NCBI GenBank assembly: GCA_937931785.1
Contig: CALHAX010000016.1
Coordinates: 1 to 38,717, forward strand
Source of the DNA: an uncultured Hyphomicrobiaceae bacterium
GTDB lineage: Bacteria > Pseudomonadota > Alphaproteobacteria > Rhizobiales > CALHAX01
Direction of reading: 5' to 3'
DNA length: 38,717 nt
Below, piece by piece: positions 8,847 through 18,233 of the stretch; position 1 is the first letter of the stretch, and each line of letters begins with the position of its first letter. The translations under genes were made by a program, and so were the position numbers. The notes under the pieces are model-generated. The model was given only the letters and a program-made list of their open reading frames with translations, ran no database searches and was not told where the DNA came from.

Positions 8847-10424
8847 ATGACACCAGAGCAAGCCAGAATGTACATGTCGGATAAAAAGAGTGTTCAACCT
8901 GACCCGACTTACGCGATCCCTTTTGATGGGACCGGCAGCAATGTTTCAAGTGCAGACACTGGCGCAGAAAGAGCACGCCGGTTGTTCACCGACCTGACAC
9001 AAATCGGAAAATTGTCTCACATTTCACCGTTGGTGCTGAGCGGTATTGTTCGTGTCAGTGAATTCGCCCTGGTTTTCTTGATCTCACTCTTGATCGCAGC
9101 GGTTTATGTTCCAGATCTTACACCGCAAGAAGGCGTGCTTTACGTCGTCGCAAGTGTAATGGCAGGTTTTTTAACCGTTGGCGCATTCCAGGCCTTTCGT
9201 CTTTACCGCGTCAGCACATTCTCGAACATTCCGCGGCAACTGCCAGGTTTGGTCTCCGCATGGTTCCTCGTCTTTGGCTGCCTCGCTGCCATAGCGTTCA
9301 TGCTTAAGCTCGGACCATCCTTTTCTCGTGTCTGGTTCATATCATGGTTCCTCTTCGGTGGCATGGCAATCTTGTCGTTACGCATCGTGCTCGCCAACAT
9401 GGTCCGCAAATGGACACATGAAGGTCGTTTGAACCGATACGCCGTCGTTGTTGGTGGTGGCAAAGGTGGCGAAGAGTTAATCAAACAGCTTGAACAGATG
9501 GAGAATACGGACATTCGCGTGTGTGGCGTATTTGACGATCGCAGCGATGATCGCGTATCGACCACCATCGCCGGATACCCCAAGCTTGGCACGGTTGAAG
9601 ATTTGATTGAATTCGCCAGAAACTGCCGGATTGATCTCCTCATCGTCACGTTGCCGATTACAGCCGAGAACCGCCTGCTTCAGATATTCAAGAAGCTCTG
9701 GGTTTTGCCGGTCGACATTCGCCTGTCAGCACATACCAACGCAGTTCGCTTCCGCCCGAAAGCCTATTCCTTCATCGGTCGCATTCCGGTGATCGACGTC
9801 AGCGATCGTCCGATTTCCGACTGGGATTTTGTTCTGAAGTCGATTTTCGACCGGGTCATCGCAACCATCGCCATCATTGGATTATTGCCAATCATGCTGA
9901 TCACCGCGTTGGTGATCAAGTTCACCAGCAAGGGGCCTGTGCTGTTCAAACAGAAACGTTTTGGCTTCAACAATGAACTGGTGGAAATTTACAAGTTCCG
10001 CTCTATGTTCACGGACATGTCTGACGCAACCGCATCGAAACTTGTCACAAAGGACGATCCACGCGTCACGCCTGTTGGCAATTTCATCCGAAAAACCAGC
10101 ATCGATGAGCTGCCGCAACTCTTCAACGTGCTCACCGGTCAACTCTCGCTGGTCGGCCCACGCCCACACGCGCTACAGGCAAAAGCTGCCGACCAATTAT
10201 ACCATGACGTGGTGGATGGTTATTTTGCCCGCCACAAGGTCAAGCCCGGCATCACAGGATGGGCGCAGATCAATGGCTGGCGTGGTGAAACCGACACGCA
10301 CGAGAAGATTGAAAAACGTGTTGAACACGACCTGTACTACATCGAAAATTGGTCAATTTTCTTTGATTTTTTCATCCTCATCAAGACACCATTCTCCCTG
10401 ATCAGAAACAAGAACGCATATTAA
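8847..10424 (+). CDS. undecaprenyl-phosphate sugar phosphotransferase (WcaJ/ExoY family)
   Basis: 525 residues, the usual length of full WcaJ-type polyprenyl phosphoglycosyltransferases. The N-terminal half has about four or five membrane helices and a CoA-binding-like Rossmann section (AVVVGGGKGGEELIKQLEQ). The C-terminal catalytic domain carries KGPVLFKQKRFGFN, YKFRSM, the DDPRVTPVGNFIRKTSIDELPQ block with its catalytic Asp-Glu region, GQLSLVGPRP and KPGITGWAQINGWRG. It should move hexose-1-phosphate (often glucose or galactose) from UDP-sugar to undecaprenyl phosphate, the first step of EPS repeat-unit assembly. The start could be 8847 or one of two ATGs 21-27 bases later. It follows the GT4 gene by 67 bases. 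Confidence 0.94.
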   Translation: MTPEQARMYMSDKKSVQPDPTYAIPFDGTGSNVSSADTGAERARRLFTDLTQIGKLSHISPLVLSGIVRVSEFALVFLISLLIAAVYVPDLTPQEGVLYVVASVMAGFLTVGAFQAFRLYRVSTFSNIPRQLPGLVSAWFLVFGCLAAIAFMLKLGPSFSRVWFISWFLFGGMAILSLRIVLANMVRKWTHEGRLNRYAVVVGGGKGGEELIKQLEQMENTDIRVCGVFDDRSDDRVSTTIAGYPKLGTVEDLIEFARNCRIDLLIVTLPITAENRLLQIFKKLWVLPVDIRLSAHTNAVRFRPKAYSFIGRIPVIDVSDRPISDWDFVLKSIFDRVIATIAIIGLLPIMLITALVIKFTSKGPVLFKQKRFGFNNELVEIYKFRSMFTDMSDATASKLVTKDDPRVTPVGNFIRKTSIDELPQLFNVLTGQLSLVGPRPHALQAKAADQLYHDVVDGYFARHKVKPGITGWAQINGWRGETDTHEKIEKRVEHDLYYIENWSIFFDFFILIKTPFSLIRNKNAY

Positions 10425-10442
10425 ACCCCGCACGGCATTGAT

Positions 10443-10492
10443 GGCGCCGGGCAACTGCTATTCACACCGCCCCCTGGCGCCCAAACCCTTTT
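10443..10492 (+). terminator. possible terminator after the wcaJ-like gene
   Basis: GGCGCC-GGG at 10443-10451 can pair with CCC-T-GGCGCC at 10472-10481 around a loop of about 20 bases, followed by a short ccctttt. The loop is long, the stem has a bulge and the T run is short, so this is a weak candidate that could instead attenuate readthrough into the wzy-like gene. Confidence 0.35.
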
Positions 10493-10641
10493 CAAAAAAA
10501 ACAATAATCCGAAAGTTGTTTCTCAAATCGGGTTTTAAATATGAAACCGGAACAGATATTGCTATATCTTGAATTATAGAATTTTCTATATATAAAATTC
10601 CATCTAATAAATCTCGAGTGTAGAAGAACAAGGCGTCTTCA
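10490..10641 (+). promoter_or_regulatory. AT-rich leader with palindromes upstream of the wzy-like gene
   Basis: This non-coding stretch is much richer in A and T than its surroundings. It contains a GAATTTT/AAAATTC inverted repeat (arms 10579-10585 and 10594-10600 around an AT loop) and, upstream, a CGGGTTT/AAACCGG pair near 10529-10551 with one mismatch. Such T-A-step-rich DNA is typical of promoter regions bound by MucR/Ros-type or H-NS-like proteins in alphaproteobacterial EPS loci (family knowledge). The specific regulator is inference. Confidence 0.45.
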
Positions 10642-11937
10642 ATGACAACTGCAAACATTGAGGCTGGTTCGTTTTCAACCAACAGGGGTCACACAACGTC
10701 TTCATCGAAAAGCGCTGTGCATTGTATCGCCCTGGGAATCGTCTGGTTAACAATGGCCTTGTCTCCGGTCGTGTTCACGGAGCCCGCACCCTTTGACTTA
10801 CTCATGCTGTGTCTCATAGTCCTTCTGCCGATCGTAGGCCTTGCCCGTCTCACGCCAAACCTGTTGTTTTTACAGTGTGCCTGGTTGCTGGTGGCAGCAT
10901 TCGGATTTCTCGCCTCTCTCTTCGCGACGAAAACCGGTCAATCCGCAATGCACACTGCCATCACACTGTATCTCTCTATAACATGTGTCGCGATCGCAGG
11001 ATTCGTACTGCAGAATCCGACAAGGCATGCCCGCATCATCGCCTCAGGACTTGTCGTCGCTGGAGTTCTCGCAAGTATCGCCGGAACGATCGGTTACACC
11101 AATCTCATACCGGGAACGTATGACCTGTTCACACTTCATGGTCGCGCACGTGGTGCATTCAAGGACCCAAATGTACTCGGGGCCTTCCTCACACCAACTC
11201 TCATCATGGCTATGCACATGTGCATCACACACAAAGGGCGTGCGCTGGGATTTGCGATGAATGTTGCAGCCGTTGGAATTATCACAATCGGCTTGCTATT
11301 GAGTTTTTCCCGCAGCGCCTGGTTGACGGCTTTTGCAGGCATGGCGATTTACATGTATCTGTGCATTCTAGTCGCTCCGACGAACAAAGGTCGTCTGCGA
11401 CTCATGATACTGACAGGTAGCAGCGTTATTGTTGCTACCATTGCTCTGATCGGCGCTCTGCAATTTGGTTCCGTAAAAAGCCTGCTTGCAGAACGTGCAA
11501 CACTCTCCCAGATACATGACATCGGACCTGAAGGTCGTTTTGGCGGACAGGCCAAGGCTGTAAGCTTGGTCATGAACGCCCCCCTCGGAATTGGTTCGCT
11601 GGAGTTCCGCCCAAGATATCATCACGAGGAACCACACAATGTCTGGCTCGCCATGTTCATGAACACAGGGTGGATCGGTGGAGTTATCTTCTCACTGCTT
11701 ACAATTGGAACGGCGATCTACGGCTTCCACCATGTCACACAGCCATCTCCAGTGCAGGAGCTTTATATTGTATTCTACGCAGGATACATCAGCACACTGA
11801 TGGGGGGGCTGGTCGTTGACACCGATCATTGGCGTCATTTTTATCTGCTCATGGGCGTTGTCTGGGGCTTCATCCTCGCACCGACACAGAGCTACCTCGG
11901 ACTACCCGCCGACCGCACACGATTCCTGAGAAGCTGA
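10642..11937 (+). CDS. Wzy/WaaL-like O-antigen ligase/polymerase family membrane protein
   Basis: 431 residues with about ten to twelve hydrophobic helices. The diagnostic block GRARGAFKDPNVLGAFL precedes the large periplasmic loop, and LLLSFSRSAWL falls in the next helix; both are typical of the Wzy_C (O-antigen ligase) superfamily. In this context, next to wcaJ-, gumC- and wza-like genes, the natural role is Wzy polymerase, joining undecaprenyl-linked repeat units in the periplasm. Ligase activity cannot be excluded because the two families are hard to separate by sequence. The start at 10642 follows an unusually AT-rich leader, and the first ~30 residues are polar. It is followed by a convergent L,D-transpeptidase gene, with about 100 bases between the stops. 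Confidence 0.88.
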   Translation: MTTANIEAGSFSTNRGHTTSSSKSAVHCIALGIVWLTMALSPVVFTEPAPFDLLMLCLIVLLPIVGLARLTPNLLFLQCAWLLVAAFGFLASLFATKTGQSAMHTAITLYLSITCVAIAGFVLQNPTRHARIIASGLVVAGVLASIAGTIGYTNLIPGTYDLFTLHGRARGAFKDPNVLGAFLTPTLIMAMHMCITHKGRALGFAMNVAAVGIITIGLLLSFSRSAWLTAFAGMAIYMYLCILVAPTNKGRLRLMILTGSSVIVATIALIGALQFGSVKSLLAERATLSQIHDIGPEGRFGGQAKAVSLVMNAPLGIGSLEFRPRYHHEEPHNVWLAMFMNTGWIGGVIFSLLTIGTAIYGFHHVTQPSPVQELYIVFYAGYISTLMGGLVVDTDHWRHFYLLMGVVWGFILAPTQSYLGLPADRTRFLRS

Positions 11938-12036
11938 TCGACGAGAGGCTGCCCTGCTTTAACGGAGACACCGGCATGTCGATTGAGCGACTTGGATTGT
12001 CGCGTCATGCTTCCATTAGTATCAGACACGCTATAA

Positions 12037-13440
12037 CTACGGAGAAAGCAGAAGAGAATTCGTCGTCGGAAGAGGATCCGCCGCTGCCAGCAACACAGAT
12101 ACACCATCGCGACCATAGATATCAGCGCGAAAATGCGCGGTTCCCGCATCTGATGCCCAAGCGGTTATATAGGCAAACGTCACGGGTATATCTTTCTGCA
12201 ACCTCATATTTTCAGCGACGCCAGCATTGAAAATGCTGTCGACACGGCGTGAATTCCACTCCGGTTCTTCGTTGGCAATCCACTTCACCAGATCAGTCAC
12301 GCGATGCACACGCACGCATCCCGCACTGAAAGCCCGAGCGCTGGAGTTGAAGAGATTTTTCGTTGGGGTGTCGTGCAAATAAACGATCTCACTATTCGGC
12401 ATATTGATCCGAACAAGACCAAGCGCGTTATGATCGCCCGGATCTTGCCGGAATTTATACCCCATTTGATCAGCCGTACGCCAATCGACCGTCGCCGGAT
12501 CAATTTCATTCCCGCCCCACTTGTCCAGGACACGGATCTTCTGCTTCTGCAGATAGCTGGGATCCTTGCGGATCGCGGGTATCAGGTCTCGATTTGCAAT
12601 GCTATCCGGAACACGCCAGAACGGAAAGAAATTCAATCCTTTGATGCTCGCGTGAATTGCAGGTGTTTGCGTCGTCGGTTTTCCAACGATAACCTTGCTG
12701 GACAGCTCAAGCCGGTCATTTCGCACAGCCTGCAATTCGAATGATGGTGCGTTGACGACAACATATCGATCAATGCCCTTGTCCCGTTGCTTGGCCACAT
12801 GGTCCAGAAGATCGCGGAGACGTGTCTGATTCAATCTCAACTGCCCAAGGCGTACTTGTGCCGAAACGTTGAGTGCCCGAAGTGTACGCGTATCGACAAC
12901 ACCCTTTGGCCGAATTCCATGTCGAACCTGAAAACGTTGCAGCGCCCGCTTCACGTTCTTATCGAAGATATGAGGATCGTTCGTACGATGAGGCTGCATG
13001 TCTCCGGTAATCACGAGCCTCTTGCGTAGCAACATGACACGTTCGTCGCGAACACCTTCTCGGAGCCAGCGGCCTTTGATTTTCGGAATCTCCGTCCATC
13101 CTCCTTTGGAGACAATACGTTGATACCGATGGACAGCACGGCTAATGGCGTAAGACGTATCCTCACTCAGGAGAACCTGATCCGATTGAAGAGCCTGATC
13201 CAGCTTGTTGTTCGCAACTTGCCTGGAGCGTTTACTTGAATCGACATCGACCTTTGCCGGAGCGGCCTTGCTCTTGTTGAAGTTAGGCCAGGTGAAACCC
13301 CAATTTTCATCATTCCCTGTCCATTGCGCGGATACAGGCGAAGCGGACACGGCCAGCAGGACGACGGCACAAGCCAACGTTGTGCGTAAGATCGATGTAC
13401 AATCTTTCAGTGTGACGATGGCGCGGTTCATTGGCGTCAT
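12037..13440 (-). CDS. L,D-transpeptidase (YkuD/YcbB-like) with peptidoglycan-binding domain
   Basis: 467 residues from the ATG at 13440; a second ATG at 13431 is equally possible. A hydrophobic signal segment ends near SASPVSAQ. A PG_binding_1-like helical domain lies in the middle (LRKRLVITGDM ... ALQRFQVRHGIRPKGVVDTRTL). The catalytic YkuD domain follows, with VYLHDTPTKNLF and SAGCVRVH; the catalytic Cys is near residue 375 and the partner His is in HDTP. The family makes 3-3 crosslinks or attaches proteins to meso-diaminopimelate in the periplasm. It is a paralogue of the gene at 31721-33082, with the same architecture. It lies between the EPS locus and tRNA-Pro. The C-terminal ~30 residues extend beyond the family core. 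Confidence 0.94.
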   Translation of the reverse strand: MTPMNRAIVTLKDCTSILRTTLACAVVLLAVSASPVSAQWTGNDENWGFTWPNFNKSKAAPAKVDVDSSKRSRQVANNKLDQALQSDQVLLSEDTSYAISRAVHRYQRIVSKGGWTEIPKIKGRWLREGVRDERVMLLRKRLVITGDMQPHRTNDPHIFDKNVKRALQRFQVRHGIRPKGVVDTRTLRALNVSAQVRLGQLRLNQTRLRDLLDHVAKQRDKGIDRYVVVNAPSFELQAVRNDRLELSSKVIVGKPTTQTPAIHASIKGLNFFPFWRVPDSIANRDLIPAIRKDPSYLQKQKIRVLDKWGGNEIDPATVDWRTADQMGYKFRQDPGDHNALGLVRINMPNSEIVYLHDTPTKNLFNSSARAFSAGCVRVHRVTDLVKWIANEEPEWNSRRVDSIFNAGVAENMRLQKDIPVTFAYITAWASDAGTAHFRADIYGRDGVSVLLAAADPLPTTNSLLLSP

Positions 13441-13738
13441 TTCGTTATCCTGGCAATGGTCGTACGAGTCAGAATTGAACTAACATGGGACGCACCGAAC
13501 GTTACTCAACTTCGCGCGAGCAATCCAATTCTGTCATCAGAGCTGCGAAGGGAGGTCGCTGATTTCAATGGCAGCTTTACGGCATTTACAGGGTTATCCG
13601 CGAAATGTTGCCAAAATGCTACCTGTCCTGCGGGTACAGATTGATTGCATGACGCACCGAAATAGCCACGAGCCTTGCAATTCAAGGCCTTACCGTGCGG
13701 CCAAGCAAGAACCAGCACCATCTTGAGTGTCGCAAAAA
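13441..13738. other. non-coding stretch between L,D-transpeptidase gene and tRNA-Pro
   Basis: About 300 bases with no credible gene. It should hold the promoter of the L,D-transpeptidase gene near 13441-13500. A run of five Ts on the minus strand (13734-13738) directly follows the CCA of the tRNA and may be part of its termination signal. I see no other structure. Confidence 0.4.
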
Positions 13739-13816
13739 TGGTCGGAGCGAGAGGATTTGAACCTCCGACCCCCGGTCCCCCAGACCGGTGCGCTAACCGG
13801 GCTGCGCCACGCTCCG
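13739..13816 (-). tRNA. tRNA-Pro (anticodon GGG)
   Basis: On the minus strand, CGGAGCG (5' end, + strand 13810-13816) pairs with CGCTCCG (+ strand 13743-13749), followed by discriminator A and an encoded CCA (13739-13741). The anticodon arm has a CCGGT/ACCGG stem and loop C-T-G-G-G-G-G, giving anticodon GGG, which reads proline CCC/CCU. The T arm contains GGTTCAAATCC. The length with CCA is 78 nt. The D-loop contains the GG pair in CCCGGTTAGC. All arms are intact. Confidence 0.95.
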
Positions 13817-14023
13817 ACATATCCGGAAACTGCAAGAAACGTTAGCAATGGGGGCTGCCAAGCCAGTTCGGGACGTTGCAAGCCATAGCATATCTCTCAG
13901 CCATATCCAGCGAATTTGATATCGCAGCATTGCAGCAATGAATGAGATCACGACCGGCCACGCACTTGGCGCTGCGACACATGAACCATACTGCCGAACC
14001 AGATCCCCCCCAAGGACGTCCTG

Positions 14024-15365
14024 CTACAAGATCAGGTCAACATCTGCAAAGTGCAGTTGCTCAATACCGCTGAGTGTATCAACACCCTCGAAGCCGAGCG
14101 TATCGGAGACAATGACCACACCATCTGCCTTTTCAACGATGTCGTAGCGATCACGCTCGCCTTCAAACATCGCGATATCAAAGCCAGAACCGCCCACCAG
14201 CGTGTCGTTTCCGCCGTAGCCTGCAAGAATATCATTGCCTGCACCGCCGTTCACGCCATCATTGGCCAAACCGCCGTAGAACGTATCCGCTCCGTCGCCG
14301 CCAAAGACTTTGGTAATCGTGTCATATCCAGCGGCAGTAAAGGTATCGTCCCCCGCGCCGCCGAATGCGATCTCAATCCGGCTTGCAGCCATATCGAACG
14401 TTGCGCCACCAACATCGACAAAGATTGCAGTATCGATGCCGTCACCGCCATCCACCATGCTGTCAGACGTATCAAAGTAGAACGTATCATCGCCAGCAAG
14501 ACCGTAAAGCGTGTCGCTCCCATCCCCACCCGACAATGTGTCGTTGCCAAGCCCACCGATCAGTTCATCATCACCGCCACGCCCATCAAGCGTTGCATCG
14601 AACTCTTCCCCCTCGAAAGATAAACCATCATCGAACTCACTACCGACAACAGACTCGATACTCCGACCCGCAAAATTCTCGCTGATGCCAATATCGGTTT
14701 CGTAGATCAACTGGTCAAACCCAAGACCACCGTCCGCGCCACCAAGATATGCTGAAAGGGCGATCAATGTGTCATCACCAGCGCCACCGAGAAGAATGTC
14801 GCCAGCACCACCAAAGAGCACGTCGTCACCGTCCGTGCCTGAAATAACCTGTCCGGAAGCCAGCGCGGCAGAAATGTCCGCCGGAAGAACAAGCCCTTGT
14901 GCCATCAGCACTGCAAGCGCCGCCAGAGGAGCGGCACCATTTTCCGGGAACAAGACCGCGTTTTCCAGTGCATCAGAATCGATTGCAACACCAGTTGTAC
15001 CGACAGTATCAGGACCTGTGCTGTCGGCACCGACCTCGATATCGTTTGCACGCTCAAGGTCTCCGGATACTGAGACAGTCGCAGAAGCTTTGCTGTCCGT
15101 GGTGCTTCCGCGCGCGCGCCGCAGCATCCATCGGATCGTGGTCCGCAGCCTGCGCTTCTTTCTCAGCGGCCTGAAAAGCCGTCGCCATCGCCGCAATCAC
15201 AGCAGATGTCGGAAGCCAATGCACCATGCCATCGCCATTGGAAACTCGTGCATCCGGTGTCGGGGATGTCCCGCGTACCATCCGCGAAGCATCCGCAACC
15301 GCACGTGAGCGAAAGCCGGTTTCGGTAAAAGGTTTCGGGTCTGGCGATATAAAATTCAACGACAT
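14024..15365 (-). pseudogene. RTX (hemolysin-type calcium-binding) repeat protein, frameshifted
   Basis: Two overlapping frames together make one protein of about 445 residues. The first frame (start ATG at 15365, MSLNFISPDPKPF) runs to DPMDAAARAR. The second frame continues ARGSTTDSKASATVS and on to the stop at 14024. The switch falls in a (CG)5 run at 15109-15118 (+ strand); two extra bases, one CG unit, would restore a single frame. The second part holds RTX nonapeptides (GGAGDDTL, GGLGNDTL, GGDGSDTL, GGAGNDIL, GGNDTLVGG), which bind Ca2+ in a parallel beta-roll. It ends with LSGIEQLHFADVDLIL, like C-terminal type I secretion signals. There is no N-terminal signal peptide. It may be a pseudogene, a phase-variable gene or a sequencing error. 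No type I secretion genes are nearby. Confidence 0.75.
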
Positions 15366-15534
15366 GGAACAGATTCCGGCAATATCAGCGGCCAAAAAAT
15401 AACGCCGCATACAAATCTGCTACAAACTAGAACAATTGTTAACAGTTCGACAAGCTTTGTTTGCCTAGAGCGCCCGCGTGGTGAACGCAATCACCATTGC
15501 GGCTGTACTGCTATGGAAACGCGCTAGACCTGCC

Positions 15535-15858
15535 TTATTCAGCAGCTCGCCGGTTTCCCTTACCATGATACCTGTTGATCCGATCCTTCATCACATTGCT
15601 CGCGCGGAACACAAGCACACGACGCGGCGTGATGACTTTCTCTTCACCTGTTTTCGGATTTCGCCCGATGCGTTCATTCTTCTGGCGCACGCCAAACGAG
15701 CCGAATGACGACAATTTCACACCTTCGCCACGCTCAAGTGTCCCGGAAATTTGCGCCAGCACCATCTCGACGATGTCCTGCGCTTCGTGTCTTGGAATTG
15801 CACCACGTCTGACGACCGCATCAGCCAGATCGGCACGCGTCAGTGTCTTGTTACCCAT
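15535..15858 (-). CDS. ihfA: integration host factor subunit alpha
   Basis: 107 residues from the ATG at 15858 (MGNKTLTRADLADAV). The frame extends 21 codons further up, but homologous sequence starts here. It is a HU/IHF-fold DNA-bending protein: the helical dimerisation half is followed by the DNA-binding beta arm GRNPKTGEEKVITPRRVLVFRAS, with the intercalating Pro in RNPKTGE. VKLSSFGSFGVRQK is the family signature. As a heterodimer with IhfB it bends DNA at promoters and recombination sites. It is the last gene of the plsX-fabH-ihfA run, with about 170 bases separating it from fabH. The alpha assignment rests on overall resemblance and on the conserved neighbourhood. Confidence 0.93.
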   Translation of the reverse strand: MGNKTLTRADLADAVVRRGAIPRHEAQDIVEMVLAQISGTLERGEGVKLSSFGSFGVRQKNERIGRNPKTGEEKVITPRRVLVFRASNVMKDRINRYHGKGNRRAAE

Positions 15859-16025
15859 AACTACCCTCCACTCAGCACCGTTGTGAAGGGTAATGCAGTC
15901 CGACATGTCTGGCAAACGCACTCATCATACAAGGCGCTGATTTCAAGTCGTTTTTCATGATGGTTGACCGGATAGACACACCAACACTGACGTCAGGTTT
16001 GAAAAGAAAGGCGAACCGATCTTGG

Positions 16026-17006
16026 CTACCAGCGTACAAGGACACCGCCCCAGGTAAACCCACCGCCCATGGCTTCCATGAGAACAAGATCACCCTCCTT
16101 GATCCGTCCATCTTCGATCGCCGCATTAAGTGCAAGCGGGATGGATGCAGCCGACGTGTTCGCATGTCGATCGACTGTAATCACCACCTTGTCTTCCGGA
16201 ATACCGATTTTCTTTGCTGTGCCATCAAGAATGCGCTTGTTGGCCTGATGCGGCACAAACCAGTCGATTTCCTCCGCCGTGAGATTGGTGTCGACGAGAA
16301 TTTCTTCGATCACGCTGGAGATTTTTCCAACCGCGTGTCGGAACACTTCTCGCCCATTCATTCGAAGCGCACCGATGGTTTGCGTACTTGAAGCACCACC
16401 ATCCACAAAAAGCTTGTCCCGGTGCCGCCCGTCGGCATGCAATCTAGAGGCAAGTACGCCGCGATCGCCAATCGTTCCAGGTTTCGGTTGCGCTTCCATC
16501 ACAACCGCTCCAGCACCATCCCCGAACAAGACACATGTTCCACGGTCCTCCCAGTCGAGAATGCGGGAGAATGTCTCGGAACCGATCACCAGCGCACGCC
16601 GGTATGCGCCCCCCTTCAGCATCGCGTCCGCCGTTGAGAGCGCATACACGAAGCCGGAGCAAACCGCCTGTATATCGAAGGCTGCGGCTCCCACCTGGAT
16701 ACCAAGTTCGGCTTGAACCGTGACAGCCGTTGCCGGAAAAGTCTGATCCGGAGTCGACGTCGCAAGGACAATGAGATCAATCTCGGAGGGGTCAATCCCG
16801 GAGCGGACGATCGCCTGACGCGCCGCATTGGTTGCAAGCGTGCCCGTTGTTTCCCCGTCGGCTGCGATATACCGCTGGCGGATACCGGTCCGCTCCTGAA
16901 TCCAGGCGTCGGACGTGTCGACCTTCTTTTCCAGTTCGGCGTTCGACACACAGTTTGCAGGTAGGCTCGCACCACAGCCACGAATTACAGAGCGAATAAT
17001 TGCCAT
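16026..17006 (-). CDS. fabH: 3-oxoacyl-ACP synthase III (beta-ketoacyl-ACP synthase III)
   Basis: 326 residues, the standard FabH length. It has a two-lobed thiolase fold with the complete catalytic triad: Cys116 in [11 protein letters not shown], His in PHQANKRI and Asn in RHANTSAAS. The entry [17 protein letters not shown] and the GDGAGAVVM loop are also typical. It condenses acetyl-CoA with malonyl-ACP to start fatty acid synthesis in the cytoplasm. It follows plsX by 37 bases, so the two are very likely co-transcribed, a conserved arrangement that couples fatty acid initiation to phospholipid synthesis. The frame starts at ATG 17006 with [10 protein letters not shown], matching family starts. 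Nothing is missing. Confidence 0.97.
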   Translation of the reverse strand: MAIIRSVIRGCGASLPANCVSNAELEKKVDTSDAWIQERTGIRQRYIAADGETTGTLATNAARQAIVRSGIDPSEIDLIVLATSTPDQTFPATAVTVQAELGIQVGAAAFDIQAVCSGFVYALSTADAMLKGGAYRRALVIGSETFSRILDWEDRGTCVLFGDGAGAVVMEAQPKPGTIGDRGVLASRLHADGRHRDKLFVDGGASSTQTIGALRMNGREVFRHAVGKISSVIEEILVDTNLTAEEIDWFVPHQANKRILDGTAKKIGIPEDKVVITVDRHANTSAASIPLALNAAIEDGRIKEGDLVLMEAMGGGFTWGGVLVRW

Positions 17007-17043
17007 ATCAAATTCCTAGACTTATTCGACGTCCGGTTTGTGT

Positions 17044-18084
17044 TCAGTCGTCACGCGCCCGCGCCACATGCGCGACCTTTTCAAGGTCATCCGCAATCTG
17101 TTTGATCAGTCCATTCCGTGCCATGTCGTAGCCAAGATCGAGCGCACTCGCAAAACCTGTTGCATCGGTTCCCCCATGGCTCTTGATCACAATTCCGTTG
17201 AGTCCGAGGAACACACCACCATTCAAACGGCGTGGATCCATTTTTTCTCTCAAATGAGTGAAACCGCCCTGGGCGAGGAATGCACCAATTTTGGAGAGCA
17301 ACGAACTGTTCATGGCCGCCCGGAGATAGGCCGCGATCTGACGCGCTGTTCCCTCTGCCGTCTTCAGCGCGATGTTTCCACTGAACCCTTCTGTGACAAT
17401 CACATCAGCTGCACCATGGCCGATCTGATCTCCTTCGATGAATCCCCGATGATCGATCGCCAGCCCACTGTCGCGCAACCAGGAATTGGCCGCCTTGACC
17501 TGATCGAGGCCCTTGATTTCCTCTTCACCAATATTGAGCAATCCGACCCGGGGTCGGTCCTGCCCGAACAAACTGCGCGCCATTGCAGCGCCCATGAGCG
17601 CGAAATCACTCAGCTGCCGAGATGTAGCACCGACATTAGCACCGACATCAAGCACAATACATTCGCTCGTGACCGTCGGCCAGATCGCGGCAATAGCCGG
17701 ACGCTCGATTCCCGGCATGGTCTTGAGACAGAATTTGGACATCGCCATCAGGGCCCCGGTATTGCCCGCTGAAACTGCAACATGCGCCTCGTCATCCTTC
17801 ACAGCCTGCAGCGCCAGCCACATGCTGCTGGTGCGCCGCCCTTGCCGCAGAGCCTGCGACGGCTTGGCATCCATGGCGATCGATACTTCAGTGTGGATCA
17901 CCTTTGAGCGCGCTGCGAGTGACGGATGCTTCTCGAGCGCCGCGCGAATGGCCGTCTCGTTGCCAAAGAACTGGAAAAATGTGTCCGGGCGGCGCAGCAA
18001 CGTAACGGCTGCACCGGCAATGGTCACAGCCGGTCCGCTGTCCCCGCCCATGGCGTCGACCGCAATCACAAGCGCTGCTGACAT
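17044..18084 (-). CDS. plsX: phosphate acyltransferase PlsX
   Basis: 346 residues. It converts acyl-ACP to acyl-phosphate, which the PlsY membrane enzyme uses to acylate glycerol-3-phosphate. Family signatures are [13 protein letters not shown] at the N-terminus, [28 protein letters not shown] and [17 protein letters not shown], followed by [17 protein letters not shown] near the end. It lies upstream of fabH and downstream of the YceD gene. About 150 bases separate YceD and plsX, where many bacteria carry rpmF; I find no L32 reading frame there. The start is ATG 18084. Confidence 0.97.
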   Translation of the reverse strand: MSAALVIAVDAMGGDSGPAVTIAGAAVTLLRRPDTFFQFFGNETAIRAALEKHPSLAARSKVIHTEVSIAMDAKPSQALRQGRRTSSMWLALQAVKDDEAHVAVSAGNTGALMAMSKFCLKTMPGIERPAIAAIWPTVTSECIVLDVGANVGATSRQLSDFALMGAAMARSLFGQDRPRVGLLNIGEEEIKGLDQVKAANSWLRDSGLAIDHRGFIEGDQIGHGAADVIVTEGFSGNIALKTAEGTARQIAAYLRAAMNSSLLSKIGAFLAQGGFTHLREKMDPRRLNGGVFLGLNGIVIKSHGGTDATGFASALDLGYDMARNGLIKQIADDLEKVAHVARARDD

Positions 18085-18233
18085 CTAACCCACTAAATCC
18101 CGTGCGGCTGTCGTCTTGCGCATGCAGCGGGAGTGTACCGCGCGCCAAGGTTCCAGCCATCCCTCATCCGAACGGGCGGACCATACAGAGAACGACGCTC
18201 GATACAAGAAATTGTGAAGATGAGACGCAGCGA

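Noticed and set aside
14024-14750. repetitive DNA in the RTX gene as a possible CRISPR or satellite
   Set aside because: The periodicity is explained by coding of Gly/Asp RTX nonapeptides; units are not identical at DNA level and have no spacers.
15109-15118. programmed ribosomal frameshift in the RTX gene
   Set aside because: The site is a CG dinucleotide run without an A/T slippery heptamer or an obvious stimulatory stem-loop; DNA slippage or an indel is more plausible.
18085-18233. expected rpmF (L32) between yceD and plsX
   Set aside because: No short reading frame resembling L32 is found in either strand of this 149-base gap.
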